NCBI RefSeq assembly: GCF_900184995.1
Contig: NZ_LT860099.1
Coordinates: forward strand, 2,608,332-2,672,331
Source: Konateibacter massiliensis
GTDB taxonomy: Bacteria > Bacillota > Clostridia > Lachnospirales > Lachnospiraceae
Length of the DNA stretch: 64,000 bases
Reading direction: 5' to 3'
The position numbers were made by a program, and so were the translations under genes. Shown here in pieces: positions 53,879 through 63,352 of this stretch (position 1 is its first letter; each line of letters starts with the position of its first letter). Below the pieces are notes generated by a model that saw only the letters and a list, made by a program, of their open reading frames with translations, was not told the origin of the DNA and ran no database searches.

Positions 53879-54466
53879 TTGACGTTAGAAGAAAAATTAC
53901 AGCATTTTCAAGAATTTACCTTGCAGGATGCAAAGGCAAAAAGTGTTCAGATGATTGATGAATATAACGCCTCTCTTGAGAAATCGTTTGAAGAACACAA
54001 GGAAAAAAAGCTTCGCCAGGCTCAAGTAGAATTAAAAATAGAAAAAGAAAATTTGAAGCGTAATAAAAATAAAGCGTTATCTAAGCAGAATCTTGAAGTC
54101 AAAAGAAAGATTACAAGAAAGCAGGAGGAGTTAAAAGGAAAGCTCTTTGTTGAAGTAAAGGACTTACTTTCTAAATATATGGAAACTCCTGAATATGAAA
54201 AGCTTTTAATTTCTCAAATTAACGCTGCTAAGAATTTTGCAAAAAATGAAGACATCGTTATCTATATTGATCCTGCGGACTCCTCCAGACAATCCAGCTT
54301 GGAGGCTGCAACTAATACATCGCTTACTGTAAGTGAATATTCCTTCCTCGGAGGAACGAGAGCTGCCATAAAAGCCAGAAACATCTTAATTGACAACTCT
54401 TTTGAGACCTTACTTGCAGAAGCAAGAGCAAAATTTATATTTAACGGAGGTATCTCCAATGACTAA
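53879..54466 (+). CDS. ntpE: V-type ATPase subunit E (peripheral stalk)
   Basis: A protein of about 195 residues with a long N-terminal coiled coil (about 1-95, many Glu/Lys) and a globular end (SLEAATNTSLTVSEYSFLGGTRA), typical of subunit E. I favour the TTG at 53879, placed 7 nt after AGGTG; an in-frame GTG at 53870 overlaps that site. Pairs with subunit G/H. Its end overlaps subunit A by 8 nt. Confidence 0.88.
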   Translation: MTLEEKLQHFQEFTLQDAKAKSVQMIDEYNASLEKSFEEHKEKKLRQAQVELKIEKENLKRNKNKALSKQNLEVKRKITRKQEELKGKLFVEVKDLLSKYMETPEYEKLLISQINAAKNFAKNEDIVIYIDPADSSRQSSLEAATNTSLTVSEYSFLGGTRAAIKARNILIDNSFETLLAEARAKFIFNGGISND

Positions 54467-56225
54467 AACTGGAATTATATATGGTGTAAACGGACCAATT
54501 GTTTACCTTCGCGGCAATACAGGCTTTAAAATGTCTGAAATGGTTTACGTTGGTAAAGAAAATTTGGTAGGTGAAGTAATCAATCTGACTACTGACACCA
54601 CCACCGTACAGGTTTATGAGGAAACAACCGGTATCAAACCAGGTGAAGAAGTAACAGCCACTGGTGATGCTATTTCTGTTACACTCGGACCTGGTATTTT
54701 AAATAATATTTTTGACGGTATTGAACGTCCACTTAGTGAAATTGCCAAAGAAGGCGGTGCTTATATCAACCGTGGTGTAAGTGTTGATTCTCTTGACACT
54801 GCAAAGCTTTGGGATGTTCATATGACTGTAAAAGTGGGTCAGGAAATATATGGCGGTACCATTATTGCCGAGGTTCCTGAGACATCCGCTATCACTCATA
54901 AGTCCATGGTTCCTCCTAACGTAGAGGGACGCATTGTGAGCGTTGTAGAAGACGGACAATATAACATTACTGATACAATCGCTGTTGTTCAGTTACTTGA
55001 CGGTACAGAGATGAAATTGACCTTGGCTCAGAAATGGCCAATCCGTGTTCCTAGACCTACACAGAAACGTTTCCCTACCTCCGTTCCGCTTATCACAGGA
55101 CAGAGAATATTGGATACTCTTTTTCCAATCGCAAAGGGCGGTACTGCTGCAATTCCTGGAGGTTTCGGTACCGGTAAGACAATGACACAGCACCAGATTG
55201 CTAAATGGTCTGACGCTGACATTATCGTTTACATCGGTTGTGGAGAGCGTGGAAACGAGATGACACAGGTTTTGGAAGATTTCTCTCAGTTGGTTGACCC
55301 TAAGTCCGGAAATCCTTTGATGGACAGAACAACTCTGATTGCAAATACTTCAAACATGCCGGTTGCTGCCCGTGAGGCAAGTATTTACACCGGAATTACC
55401 CTTGCTGAGTATTACAGAGACATGGGTTATGATGTAGCTATCATGGCAGACTCCACTTCCCGTTGGGCGGAAGCACTTCGTGAGCTTTCCGGACGTCTGG
55501 AGGAAATGCCTGCCGAGGAAGGTTTCCCAGCTTACCTTGCTTCCAAATTATCCGCTTTCTATGAGAGAGCCGGTATGATGGAAAACTTAAACGGTACAGA
55601 AGGCTCCGTATCGATTATCGGTGCAGTATCCCCACAGGGTGGTGACTTCTCTGAGCCGGTTACACAGAATACGAAGCGTTTCGTAAGATGCTTCTGGGGA
55701 CTTGATAAATCTCTTGCTTATGCACGTCACTTCCCTGCTATTCACTGGCTGACCAGTTATAGTGAATATATGGATGATTTGACTCCTTGGTACAGAAGTA
55801 ATGTTTCTGCAAACTTTATGGAATGTAGAAGCCAGATAATTTCTCTGTTAAACCAGGAAAGCAGCTTGATGGAAATTGTTAAGCTGATTGGTAGCGATGT
55901 TCTTCCTGATGAGCAGAAGCTTGTTCTTGAGATTGCAAAGGCAATCCGTTTAGGCTTCTTACAGCAGAATGCCTTCCACCCGGAAGATACCTGCGTTCCA
56001 ATGGAAAAGCAGTACAAGATGATGGATGTTATTTTATACTTATATACGAAATCAAAAGCTTTGGTTGCTATGGGTATGCCGATGTCCGTTTTGAAGGAAG
56101 ACAATATCTTCGAGCGTGTTGTTTCGGTTAAATATGATGTGGCAAACAGCGAACTGGAGAAGCTTGACCAGTTAAAGAAAGACATTGATGATTTCTATAA
56201 TAAAGTAATCGATAAGAATGCATAA
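54459..56225 (+). CDS. ntpA: V-type ATPase catalytic subunit A
   Basis: A 588-residue catalytic subunit: beta-barrel (1-75), A-specific bulge insert (about 115-185), P-loop GGFGTGKT, Walker B region [17 protein letters not shown], and the helical C-terminal domain. GERGNEM carries the catalytic glutamate. ATG after GGAGG within the end of subunit E. Hydrolyses or makes ATP in the A3B3 head. Confidence 0.96.
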   Translation: MTKTGIIYGVNGPIVYLRGNTGFKMSEMVYVGKENLVGEVINLTTDTTTVQVYEETTGIKPGEEVTATGDAISVTLGPGILNNIFDGIERPLSEIAKEGGAYINRGVSVDSLDTAKLWDVHMTVKVGQEIYGGTIIAEVPETSAITHKSMVPPNVEGRIVSVVEDGQYNITDTIAVVQLLDGTEMKLTLAQKWPIRVPRPTQKRFPTSVPLITGQRILDTLFPIAKGGTAAIPGGFGTGKTMTQHQIAKWSDADIIVYIGCGERGNEMTQVLEDFSQLVDPKSGNPLMDRTTLIANTSNMPVAAREASIYTGITLAEYYRDMGYDVAIMADSTSRWAEALRELSGRLEEMPAEEGFPAYLASKLSAFYERAGMMENLNGTEGSVSIIGAVSPQGGDFSEPVTQNTKRFVRCFWGLDKSLAYARHFPAIHWLTSYSEYMDDLTPWYRSNVSANFMECRSQIISLLNQESSLMEIVKLIGSDVLPDEQKLVLEIAKAIRLGFLQQNAFHPEDTCVPMEKQYKMMDVILYLYTKSKALVAMGMPMSVLKEDNIFERVVSVKYDVANSELEKLDQLKKDIDDFYNKVIDKNA

Positions 56226-56240
56226 GGAGGAGGTTATAAT

Positions 56241-57617
56241 ATGTCAATTGAATATTTAGGACTTAGTCAAATTAACGGCCCCCTTATCGTTTTGGAAGGT
56301 GTTCAGGATGCCGCATTTGAGGAAATCGTTGAACTTACCGTAGAAGGCAATCAAAAGAAATTGGGTCGTATTGTTGAAATTTACGATGATAAGGCAATTA
56401 TTCAGGTATTTGAAGGAACAGAAAACATGTCCCTGAAAAATACTCACACAAAATTAACAGGACATCCGATGGAAATCGCTCTTTCCACCAGCATGCTCGG
56501 ACGTACTTTCAATGGTATCGGTGAGCCGATTGATGGTTTAGGACCTATCATGTCCAATGTAAAAAAGAATGTTAACGGTTTACCGCTTAACCCGGTTACG
56601 CGTGAATATCCTCGTAACTATATCCGTACCGGTATCTCAGCTATCGACGGACTTACCACACTGATCCGTGGACAGAAGCTTCCTATTTTCTCAGGAAACG
56701 GTCTTCCTCATGATCAGCTCGCTGCACAGATTGTACAGCAGGCTTCCCTTGGAGATGACTCCGATGAAGACTTTGCTATCGTTTTCTGCGCGATGGGTGT
56801 AAAATATGACGTTGCTGAGTTCTTCCGCCGTACCTTTGAGGAGAGCGGTGTTTCAGACCACGTTGCTATGTTCCTTAATTTAGCAAACGATCCGGTTGTA
56901 GAAAGATTGATTACACCAAAGGTTGCTTTGACCTTGGCTGAGTATTTGGCATTTGAGAAGAACATGCATATTCTTGTTATCTTAACAGATATGACTTCCT
57001 ATGCGGAGGCAATGCGTGAGGTTTCCTCTTCAAAGGGTGAAATCCCATCCAGAAAGGGCTTCCCGGGCTATCTTTACAGTGAGCTCGCTACTATTTACGA
57101 AAGAGCCGGAATTGTACAGGGCATCAACGGATCTGTGACACAGATTCCAATTTTAACAATGCCGAATGATGATATTACACATCCAATTCCTGACTTAACA
57201 GGATACATTACAGAGGGACAGATTGTATTAGACCGCAGTATTCACGGAAAGTCCATCTACCCTCCAATCAATGTTCTTCCTTCTCTTTCCCGTCTGATGA
57301 AGGACGGTATCGGTGAAGGCTATACAAGAGCAGATCATCAGGACGTTGCAAACCAGCTCTTCTCTTCCTATGCAAAGGTTGGTGAGGCGAGAGCACTTGC
57401 TTCCGTTATCGGTGAGGATGAGCTTTCTCCTATCGATAAGAAATACTTAAAATTCGGTCTTGCCTTTGAAGCTGAATATGTAGGCCAGGGCCCGGCTGAG
57501 AACAGAACAATTGAACAAACCTTAGATTTAGGCTGGAGACTCCTTGGATTACTTCCTAAGGAAGAACTTGACCGTATTGATACAAAGATTCTTGATAAAT
57601 ATTATAAAGCTGAATAA
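56241..57617 (+). CDS. ntpB: V-type ATPase regulatory subunit B
   Basis: A 458-residue non-catalytic subunit. The P-loop site is altered to [14 protein letters not shown], which is normal for B, and the [27 protein letters not shown] region is strongly conserved (here over [15 protein letters not shown]). Forms the A3B3 hexamer with subunit A. GGAGGAGG precedes the ATG; 15 nt gap from subunit A. Confidence 0.96.
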   Translation: MSIEYLGLSQINGPLIVLEGVQDAAFEEIVELTVEGNQKKLGRIVEIYDDKAIIQVFEGTENMSLKNTHTKLTGHPMEIALSTSMLGRTFNGIGEPIDGLGPIMSNVKKNVNGLPLNPVTREYPRNYIRTGISAIDGLTTLIRGQKLPIFSGNGLPHDQLAAQIVQQASLGDDSDEDFAIVFCAMGVKYDVAEFFRRTFEESGVSDHVAMFLNLANDPVVERLITPKVALTLAEYLAFEKNMHILVILTDMTSYAEAMREVSSSKGEIPSRKGFPGYLYSELATIYERAGIVQGINGSVTQIPILTMPNDDITHPIPDLTGYITEGQIVLDRSIHGKSIYPPINVLPSLSRLMKDGIGEGYTRADHQDVANQLFSSYAKVGEARALASVIGEDELSPIDKKYLKFGLAFEAEYVGQGPAENRTIEQTLDLGWRLLGLLPKEELDRIDTKILDKYYKAE

Positions 57618-57628
57618 GAGGTGATTCA

Positions 57629-58246
57629 ATGGATCCAAATACATTCCCCACTAAGGGTAATTTAATGTTGGCAAAAAACTCTCTTGTTCTTGCAAAACAA
57701 GGCTATGAACTTATGGATAAGAAACGAAACATTCTTATCCGTGAGTTAATGGAATTGATTGATGAGGCAAAGGGTGTTCAATCAGAAATTGATGTTACCT
57801 TTACATCCGCATACAGGGCATTACAGCGAACAAATATGGAGCTTGGTATCAACTATGTGCAGGAAATTGCCACAACGATACCGATCGAAGATTCTATCAT
57901 GATTAAGACCCGTAGTATTATGGGAACTGAAATTCCATTAGTACAGGCAGAACATTGCGATACAATGCCTACTTATGCTTATTACAGTACAAGGGAATCG
58001 CTTGATATCGCAAGATCTTGTTTTGAAAAGGTAAAGCAGTTAACGATTAATCTTTCTATGATTGAGAATGCCGCATATCGCTTGGCAACCAACATCAAGA
58101 AGACACAGAAACGTGCGAATGCCCTTAAAAATATTACCATTCCTTATTATGAAACACTTACTACAAGTATTCAAAATGCTTTGGAAGAAAAAGAGCGTGA
58201 AGAATTTACACGATTAAAGGTAATCAAGAGAACGCATTCAAAATAA
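57629..58246 (+). CDS. ntpD: V-type ATPase subunit D (rotor shaft)
   Basis: A 205-residue coiled-coil rotor protein: N-terminal helix (NLMLAKNSLVLAKQGYELMDKK), central hairpin and C-terminal helix (KKTQKRANALKNITIPYYE). The conserved RRTNALE-like block appears as KRANALKNI. Last gene of the operon, followed by a terminator. Confidence 0.94.
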   Translation: MDPNTFPTKGNLMLAKNSLVLAKQGYELMDKKRNILIRELMELIDEAKGVQSEIDVTFTSAYRALQRTNMELGINYVQEIATTIPIEDSIMIKTRSIMGTEIPLVQAEHCDTMPTYAYYSTRESLDIARSCFEKVKQLTINLSMIENAAYRLATNIKKTQKRANALKNITIPYYETLTTSIQNALEEKEREEFTRLKVIKRTHSK

Positions 58247-58248
58247 TA

Positions 58249-58276
58249 AAAAGTGTGAGTTTTTGCTCACACTTTT
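58249..58276 (+). terminator. Terminator of the V-ATPase operon
   Basis: Perfect stem AAAAGTGTGAG / CTCACACTTTT with a 6-nt loop, ending in a T-rich tract; probably bidirectional with the convergent CheR-like gene. Confidence 0.9.
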
Positions 58277-58302
58277 ATTATTTTATGCATTTTACTTCCT
58301 AT

Positions 58303-59112
58303 TTATATTTTGCGGTATACAGAAGGCTGTACGCATATCAGCTTATGAGAAACAATACGTATCTCCTCCTTGATTCCGATAAACAGGTATCCACCAACCT
58401 CTAAATAATCCGCTATCTTATCCACAATTTGATTCGCTAATCCACTTTCGAAGTAGCTCAATATATTCCTTAAGAAAATAACATGAAACGTTTTCTCAAA
58501 CTCAAACTCAGATACCAGATTCAACTCATAAAACACAGCTTTTTCTTTTACAAAATCATTAATCCGATAGCCGCCGTCAATTTTAGGTGTAAAATACGCT
58601 CTTATCCACTCCTCCGGAAGCTTCTCCACCTCTATCTTACTGTACTCACCAATTTCTGCCCTCTTTAGCATTTCCTTAGATATATCGGTTCCCACAACCT
58701 CTATCTTCCAGTCCTTCGCCTCCTCCTTCATAAAGTCCAGAACTGTCATTAAAATAGAATATGCCTCCTCACCGGACGAAGATGCTGCAGACCATACTTT
58801 TATCCCTGTCTCCGTATTTCCACGCTTATATAGCTTAGGGAGCACAACATCCGTTAACAACTCAAAATGAAGAGATTCACGCAGAAAATAAGTGTAACTT
58901 GTCGCCATGGAGGAAATCAGTCTTGCATTAAGCTCCTCATTTTTGCCGTACTCAACCGCTTCTGTAAATTCATCCACACTTTGACAGTGCGTTTCCTCCA
59001 TAAGCCTTTCCAGTCTTTTTTCTACAAAGTCCCTCTTACTGCTTAGGTTCACGCCATATTTTTGCTTGATATAATTTGTGATTCTAAAAAATTGTCTGTC
59101 GTCTATTTTCAA
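58303..59112 (-). CDS. CheR-family methyltransferase with altered motifs
   Basis: A 269-residue protein with the CheR N-terminal helical domain (1-75) and SAM methyltransferase domain. SAM motif VWSAASSSGEEAYSI and VVGTDISKEMLKRA are good. The usual substrate-site block CRNVLIYF reads LRNILSYF, and the late GHSE motif reads GIKEE. It also lacks other chemotaxis genes around it. It may methylate a receptor encoded elsewhere or another target. Start is TTG, 11 nt after GGGAGG, and is uncertain. Convergent with the V-ATPase operon. Confidence 0.82.
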   Translation of the reverse strand: MKIDDRQFFRITNYIKQKYGVNLSSKRDFVEKRLERLMEETHCQSVDEFTEAVEYGKNEELNARLISSMATSYTYFLRESLHFELLTDVVLPKLYKRGNTETGIKVWSAASSSGEEAYSILMTVLDFMKEEAKDWKIEVVGTDISKEMLKRAEIGEYSKIEVEKLPEEWIRAYFTPKIDGGYRINDFVKEKAVFYELNLVSEFEFEKTFHVIFLRNILSYFESGLANQIVDKIADYLEVGGYLFIGIKEEIRIVSHKLICVQPSVYRKI

Positions 59113-59146
59113 AGCTCATCAAGCCTCCCTGCAAAACTAGTTATAA

Positions 59147-60067
59147 CTATTTTAACAATAAAATATATATCGCCGGTATCGATACCATAGAAAGCAGTGT
59201 GGTCAGAAATACACCGACCGAAGCCGTTTTTTCCTGTCCCTCGTATTTTAAACTCAGCATAACACACATCGAAGCTGCCGGCATTCCCATCGAAAGTGTT
59301 GCAACGCCAATAATAATCGGATCGGTAAATACATTTTTAAAGATAAGCCAAACAGCAATCGGAATCACAATCAATTTAATCACCGCAACAAGGTATAGTT
59401 TCTTCTCGTTGAATAAATCTTTGATTGGATAATTTCCAAGCACGCTTCCAAGTATGATCATCGACATCGGTGTCGTAATTCCTCCAAGGAAGGATGCTGT
59501 TTCAGCAATAAAGGACGGTACCGGTATCTCGGCAAAGTAGATAAGTGCAGCTGCCAGTGCAGCCAGAAGTCCTGGTGAAAGAATATCCTTTAGCTTCACC
59601 TTTACACCGCCCTCATCCTTTGCCAGCAGATATTCACCGTAGGTAAAGATTAGAATATTAAAAGGCATATGAAAAAGGGTATTGTAAAATATAGCGGCAT
59701 CGCCGTAAAGAGCCTGTACAATCGGATAACTCATAAAAGAACAGTTGGAAAAGATAATCAGCATCTGATAAATGCCTGCCTTGTCCTTCTCTACCCGGAT
59801 GAGCTTCACAATCAGAAAAGCGAGAATTGGCATAACTATATATATTATAACACCAATTCCTACAATTTTAAGCACCTCCATCTTATTTGCCGCCTCAATA
59901 TTGCATACGGAGCTTATAATAAGGGCAGGTGCCGTAAATTGAACAACCATATTTGATAATCTGGCGTTTGTATCCTCATCAAAGTATTTTTTCTTATTGA
60001 AAAAATAACCCAAAAGCAACAGTGCAAATAGCTTAAACATTGTGTCAATAATTCCTAAATAGCCCAT
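59147..60067 (-). CDS. AEC-family transporter
   Basis: A 306-residue membrane protein with eight to ten hydrophobic helices in two inverted halves, including LLLGYFFNKKKYFDED near the start and MSMIILGSVLGNYP in the second half, typical of the auxin efflux carrier family (malate permease or amino-acid/organic-acid carriers). Substrate unknown. A promoter is visible upstream; the stop is 35 nt from the cheR-like gene start on the same strand, so the two may be co-transcribed. Confidence 0.88.
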   Translation of the reverse strand: MGYLGIIDTMFKLFALLLLGYFFNKKKYFDEDTNARLSNMVVQFTAPALIISSVCNIEAANKMEVLKIVGIGVIIYIVMPILAFLIVKLIRVEKDKAGIYQMLIIFSNCSFMSYPIVQALYGDAAIFYNTLFHMPFNILIFTYGEYLLAKDEGGVKVKLKDILSPGLLAALAAALIYFAEIPVPSFIAETASFLGGITTPMSMIILGSVLGNYPIKDLFNEKKLYLVAVIKLIVIPIAVWLIFKNVFTDPIIIGVATLSMGMPAASMCVMLSLKYEGQEKTASVGVFLTTLLSMVSIPAIYILLLK

Positions 60068-60105
60068 TTCTGATGTTCTCCAGTCTATAATAAAATATTA
60101 TGTCT

Positions 60106-60133
60106 ATTATAGCACTTTCACTGTACCAAACAA
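60106..60133 (-). promoter_or_regulatory. Probable promoter of the AEC transporter gene
   Basis: Minus strand TTGTTT (60133-60128), 16-bp spacer, TATAAT (60111-60106), about 40 bp before the ATG. Confidence 0.6.
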
Positions 60134-60171
60134 TCATTATAAATAATAAATTTCAAATTTCTCCATATTGT

Positions 60172-61527
60172 TTAGTTTTCAAAGGATTTAAACTCCTTTT
60201 TTATTAATAAAATCGCAAAAACCGCGGCGATTCCCTCTGCAATCGGAAAGGAAATCCATACTCCGGTCAATCCCATGAACCTTGATAGAACGATTGTCAG
60301 ACCCACCGTCACGACAAGCTGTCTCAAAAGAGAGATAATAAGCGATTCCCTTCCTTTTCCCAATGCCTCAAACAGACCTGAATAGATAATTCCCACCGAA
60401 GATACAATAAAGCCGCAGCTTATAATACGAAGCATACCGACACCGATTGCATTCATCTCCTCTGTTGCCGAGAACATAGATAGGATAAGCTTTGGCGCAC
60501 CCATAAAGATTACCGTTCCTATCGCCATAATCACGCCTGCCACAATAAGGCTCACCTTCACCGTCTTTTTCAGGCGGTCATATCTTCCTGCACCATAGTT
60601 GTAGGATATGATAGGACGCATTCCCTGAATAAGTCCGGTTGCAGGCATATACACAAAGGTCTGCAGCTTATAATACAGTCCAAACACTGCAACCGCAGTA
60701 TTTGATATGCTTCCCAAAATACCGTTTAAAATACTGATTAATATGGAAGGAAGTGACATCATAATCGCTGACGGAATAGCAATCGAATAAATCCTCTTCA
60801 CCATCGACCACTTTAGCTTATACTTCTTTAAACTGATATGAACCTCCTTGTTCATAATCGCAAAGGAAATAACTGCAAGGAGGCATGCTGTCATCTGCGC
60901 AATAACCGTCGCAATCGCAGCTCCTCTTACCTCCAGTGCAGGAAGACCAAACATTCCAAATATCAAAATCGGGGCAAGAATAATATTTATAATCGCACCC
61001 ACACCTTGCAAAATCATTGGCACAAACATATTGCCCGATGCCTGAAACATCTTTTCTATATTAATATGAAACAGACTTCCGAATGAAAAACAAATTACAA
61101 TCTGACCATATTCCAGCGCCCATTTCAATACCTGTTCATTATTCGTAAACATCTCCAAATACGGTTTTACAAGAAACAGACCGATTAGCAGGAGCAGCAA
61201 GGAGTGAAATACAGTCAAAACAATGCCGTTTGACGCTGTCAGATTCACAGTTTCCTTATTTTTTGCTCCCATATTAATTGCCATACAGGCATTGATACCG
61301 ACTCCCAGTCCTACCGCAATGGCGAGCACCAGGTTCTGCAGCGGAAACACAATGGAAACCGCTGTAATCGCATCCTCACCAAGTTTTGCTACAAATATAC
61401 TATCTACTATATTATAAAGAGATTGAATCAGCATGGAAATCATCGGCGGTATTGAATTGGACAATAATAAAGGAAGAATCTCCTTTTTCTCCATCACATG
61501 AACCGATTGTTCTTCTACTTTTACCAT
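60172..61527 (-). CDS. MATE-family efflux protein
   Basis: A 451-residue, twelve-helix MATE exporter (DinF/NorM/MepA superfamily). SIPPMISMLIQSLYNIVDSIFVAKLGEDA in the first helices (seen as LIQSLYNIVDSIFVAKLG), QNLVLAIAVGLGVGIN, and the pseudo-repeat in the second half (GLIQGMRPIISYNYGAGRYD) are typical. Likely exports organic cations or drugs in exchange for H+ or Na+. The leader carries a terminator-like hairpin and a dispersed repeat, which suggests regulated readthrough. Confidence 0.92.
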   Translation of the reverse strand: MVKVEEQSVHVMEKKEILPLLLSNSIPPMISMLIQSLYNIVDSIFVAKLGEDAITAVSIVFPLQNLVLAIAVGLGVGINACMAINMGAKNKETVNLTASNGIVLTVFHSLLLLLIGLFLVKPYLEMFTNNEQVLKWALEYGQIVICFSFGSLFHINIEKMFQASGNMFVPMILQGVGAIINIILAPILIFGMFGLPALEVRGAAIATVIAQMTACLLAVISFAIMNKEVHISLKKYKLKWSMVKRIYSIAIPSAIMMSLPSILISILNGILGSISNTAVAVFGLYYKLQTFVYMPATGLIQGMRPIISYNYGAGRYDRLKKTVKVSLIVAGVIMAIGTVIFMGAPKLILSMFSATEEMNAIGVGMLRIISCGFIVSSVGIIYSGLFEALGKGRESLIISLLRQLVVTVGLTIVLSRFMGLTGVWISFPIAEGIAAVFAILLIKKEFKSFEN

Positions 61528-61546
61528 AATAAGCTCCTCTCACACT

Positions 61547-61600
61547 TCGCACCCAAGCGGATTGCGAAGCAACAACTTCCTCTCCGCAAGGTGCGTATAA
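61547..61600 (-). repeat. Dispersed repeat, copy C, with inverted-repeat ends
   Basis: CGCACCCAAGCGGA (61548-61561) pairs with TCCGCAAGGTGCG (61583-61595), and the loop contains GCAACAACTTCCTCTCCGC, identical to copy B at 41467-41485. Located 20-75 nt before the MATE start codon. Confidence 0.65.
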
Positions 61601-61655
61601 AAAAAGCTATAGAAACCTACTGTTTAACAAATCAGAAACAGTAAAATCTATAGCT
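61599..61655 (-). terminator. Terminator hairpin in the MATE leader (attenuator candidate)
   Basis: Minus strand: AGCTATAGA / TCTATAGCT outer stem and ACTGTTT / AAACAGT inner stem, followed by about seven T (61605-61599). No minus-strand gene lies upstream before 63351, so the hairpin can only act on a transcript leading into the MATE gene. The 61656-61771 stretch upstream would be the sensing leader; no other gene is seen in the 61528-61862 gap. Confidence 0.7.
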
Positions 61656-61771
61656 CAACATCATTATTCCATAATTAATGGTTGTAACTCTATTAACCTA
61701 ACATATTTATGAATATTTGTCCATACCTGAAGCCGTATTTTTGTGTTTTTTGTGAATATTTTGAAATATAA

Positions 61772-61827
61772 TTGCGAAGTATAAAAAAATGCAATATAAT
61801 GATAAGGACGTTACCGTAATCGTAACG
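61772..61827 (+). promoter_or_regulatory. Promoter of the carboxypeptidase gene plus inverted repeat
   Basis: TTGCGA (61772-61777), 17 bp, TATAAT (61795-61800). CGTTAC (61809-61814) and GTAACG (61822-61827) form an inverted repeat at the start of the transcript, either an operator or a 5' hairpin. Confidence 0.7.
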
Positions 61828-61862
61828 ATGGAAACAAAACCACATGAGGAGATTTATAGATA

Positions 61863-63302
61863 ATGAGAAAACCAAAGAGATTGCTTTGCCATGCACTTAT
61901 TGCATTTTTATGCTTATCAAATATATTAACTGTTCACGCTACCGCGGAAACCACAGAGGTATCCACAGAAGAAACAACAAATGAAACAAACAGTGATCCC
62001 AGCCTTTGGCCTGACGGTCCTTCGGTGGAGGCTGAATCTGCTATCCTAATGGATATCAACACCGGAACTATTCTATATGAAAAAAATGTAAATGAAGAAT
62101 TATATCCAGCAAGTATCACAAAAATTATGACCACTCTTCTGGCACTTGAGAATTGCAGCCTGGATGAAATTGTAACTTTTTCCCACAATGCGGTTTACTC
62201 GATTGAGCCGGGAAGCAGCCATATCGGCATCGTGGACGGTGAGCAGCTCACCATGGAGCAATGCCTCTACGGAATTATGCTGGAAAGCGCAAATGAGGTG
62301 TCTAACGCGGTTGCAGAGCATGTCGGAGGAAGCATTGAGGGCTTTGTCGATATGATGAATGCGAAAGCTGCGGAGCTTGGCTGTTTAAATACACATTTTG
62401 ACAATGCAAACGGACTTCCTGATGAGGAGCATTACACCTCCGCCTACGATATGGCGTTAATCGGAAGAGCTGCGATGCAGAATGAGACCTTCCGCACTAT
62501 CACCTCCACAACGAGTTATACCATACCTCCGACAAATCTTCAGGTGGAGGCAAGACCGCTTTCCAATCACCATAAGATGCTTCCGAAAAGAAGCTATGCG
62601 GATGCCGACGTAATTGGCGGAAAAACCGGTTATACGAACGTAGCCAGACAAACTTTAGTTACCTTTGCCAAACGGGGTGATATGGAGCTTGTATGCGTTG
62701 TTATGAAGACAGAGGCGCCTCTTCAATATACGGAGACAAAAGAACTGTTTGACTGGGGCTTTGAAAACTTTCAGATTTTGAATATTTCGGAAAACGAAAA
62801 GGATTATACACTTCAAAACGCAAGCTTTTATGACAGCGAGACAAGTATTTTTGGAAATACGGATTCTATGATTGAAATTAATAAATCGGGCGAAATCATA
62901 CTTCCGATTACAGCAGCTTTTTCCGATGCCGACTCAACACTGGAATACAACAATGACGGAAGTAATTCCTTTGCCTCCTTATCTTACTCTTATGGCGGCA
63001 AAACGGTGGGTTCCACAACGATTGATTTAACGAATTTAAATATACCGGAGTTTAATTTTTCATCTTCAAATTCCGTTGATGCTTCCGATAGCAGTACCGC
63101 TTCCACCCCGGATTCTTCAAAAAAAGCGATTGTCTTTACTAAGACACAGATTATTGTTGTCGTTGTAATCGTCATTGTTCTTATTTTACTGACAATTCTC
63201 TCTGTTATTCTGTTTCGAAATTATCACTTCTTTAAGAGGAGACAAATAAGGAAGCACAGACGGGAACGTCTTAAACTGGACGATTTTGATTTTAAATCAT
63301 AA
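61863..63302 (+). CDS. D-alanyl-D-alanine carboxypeptidase (DacF-like PBP)
   Basis: A 479-residue low-molecular-weight penicillin-binding protein: signal peptide (1-27), Thr/Glu-rich linker, peptidase S11 domain with SITK (active-site serine in YPASITKIMTT), SAN (LESANEVS) and KTG (GGKTGYTN), a C-terminal beta domain, and an unusual C-terminal transmembrane helix (IIVVVVIVIVLILLTILSVI) with a basic tail. It trims peptidoglycan pentapeptides outside the membrane. Many S11 enzymes use an amphipathic helix instead of this true membrane span. Confidence 0.93.
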   Translation: MRKPKRLLCHALIAFLCLSNILTVHATAETTEVSTEETTNETNSDPSLWPDGPSVEAESAILMDINTGTILYEKNVNEELYPASITKIMTTLLALENCSLDEIVTFSHNAVYSIEPGSSHIGIVDGEQLTMEQCLYGIMLESANEVSNAVAEHVGGSIEGFVDMMNAKAAELGCLNTHFDNANGLPDEEHYTSAYDMALIGRAAMQNETFRTITSTTSYTIPPTNLQVEARPLSNHHKMLPKRSYADADVIGGKTGYTNVARQTLVTFAKRGDMELVCVVMKTEAPLQYTETKELFDWGFENFQILNISENEKDYTLQNASFYDSETSIFGNTDSMIEINKSGEIILPITAAFSDADSTLEYNNDGSNSFASLSYSYGGKTVGSTTIDLTNLNIPEFNFSSSNSVDASDSSTASTPDSSKKAIVFTKTQIIVVVVIVIVLILLTILSVILFRNYHFFKRRQIRKHRRERLKLDDFDFKS

Positions 63303-63318
63303 GCAACTTTGATATACA

Positions 63319-63352
63319 AAAAGGAATTTCCTTTGAATGGGAAATTCCTTTT
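63319..63352. terminator. Bidirectional terminator
   Basis: Stem AAAGGAATTTCC / GGGAAATTCCTTT with a 7-nt loop between the convergent carboxypeptidase and exonuclease-like genes; it touches the stop codon of the latter. Confidence 0.82.
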
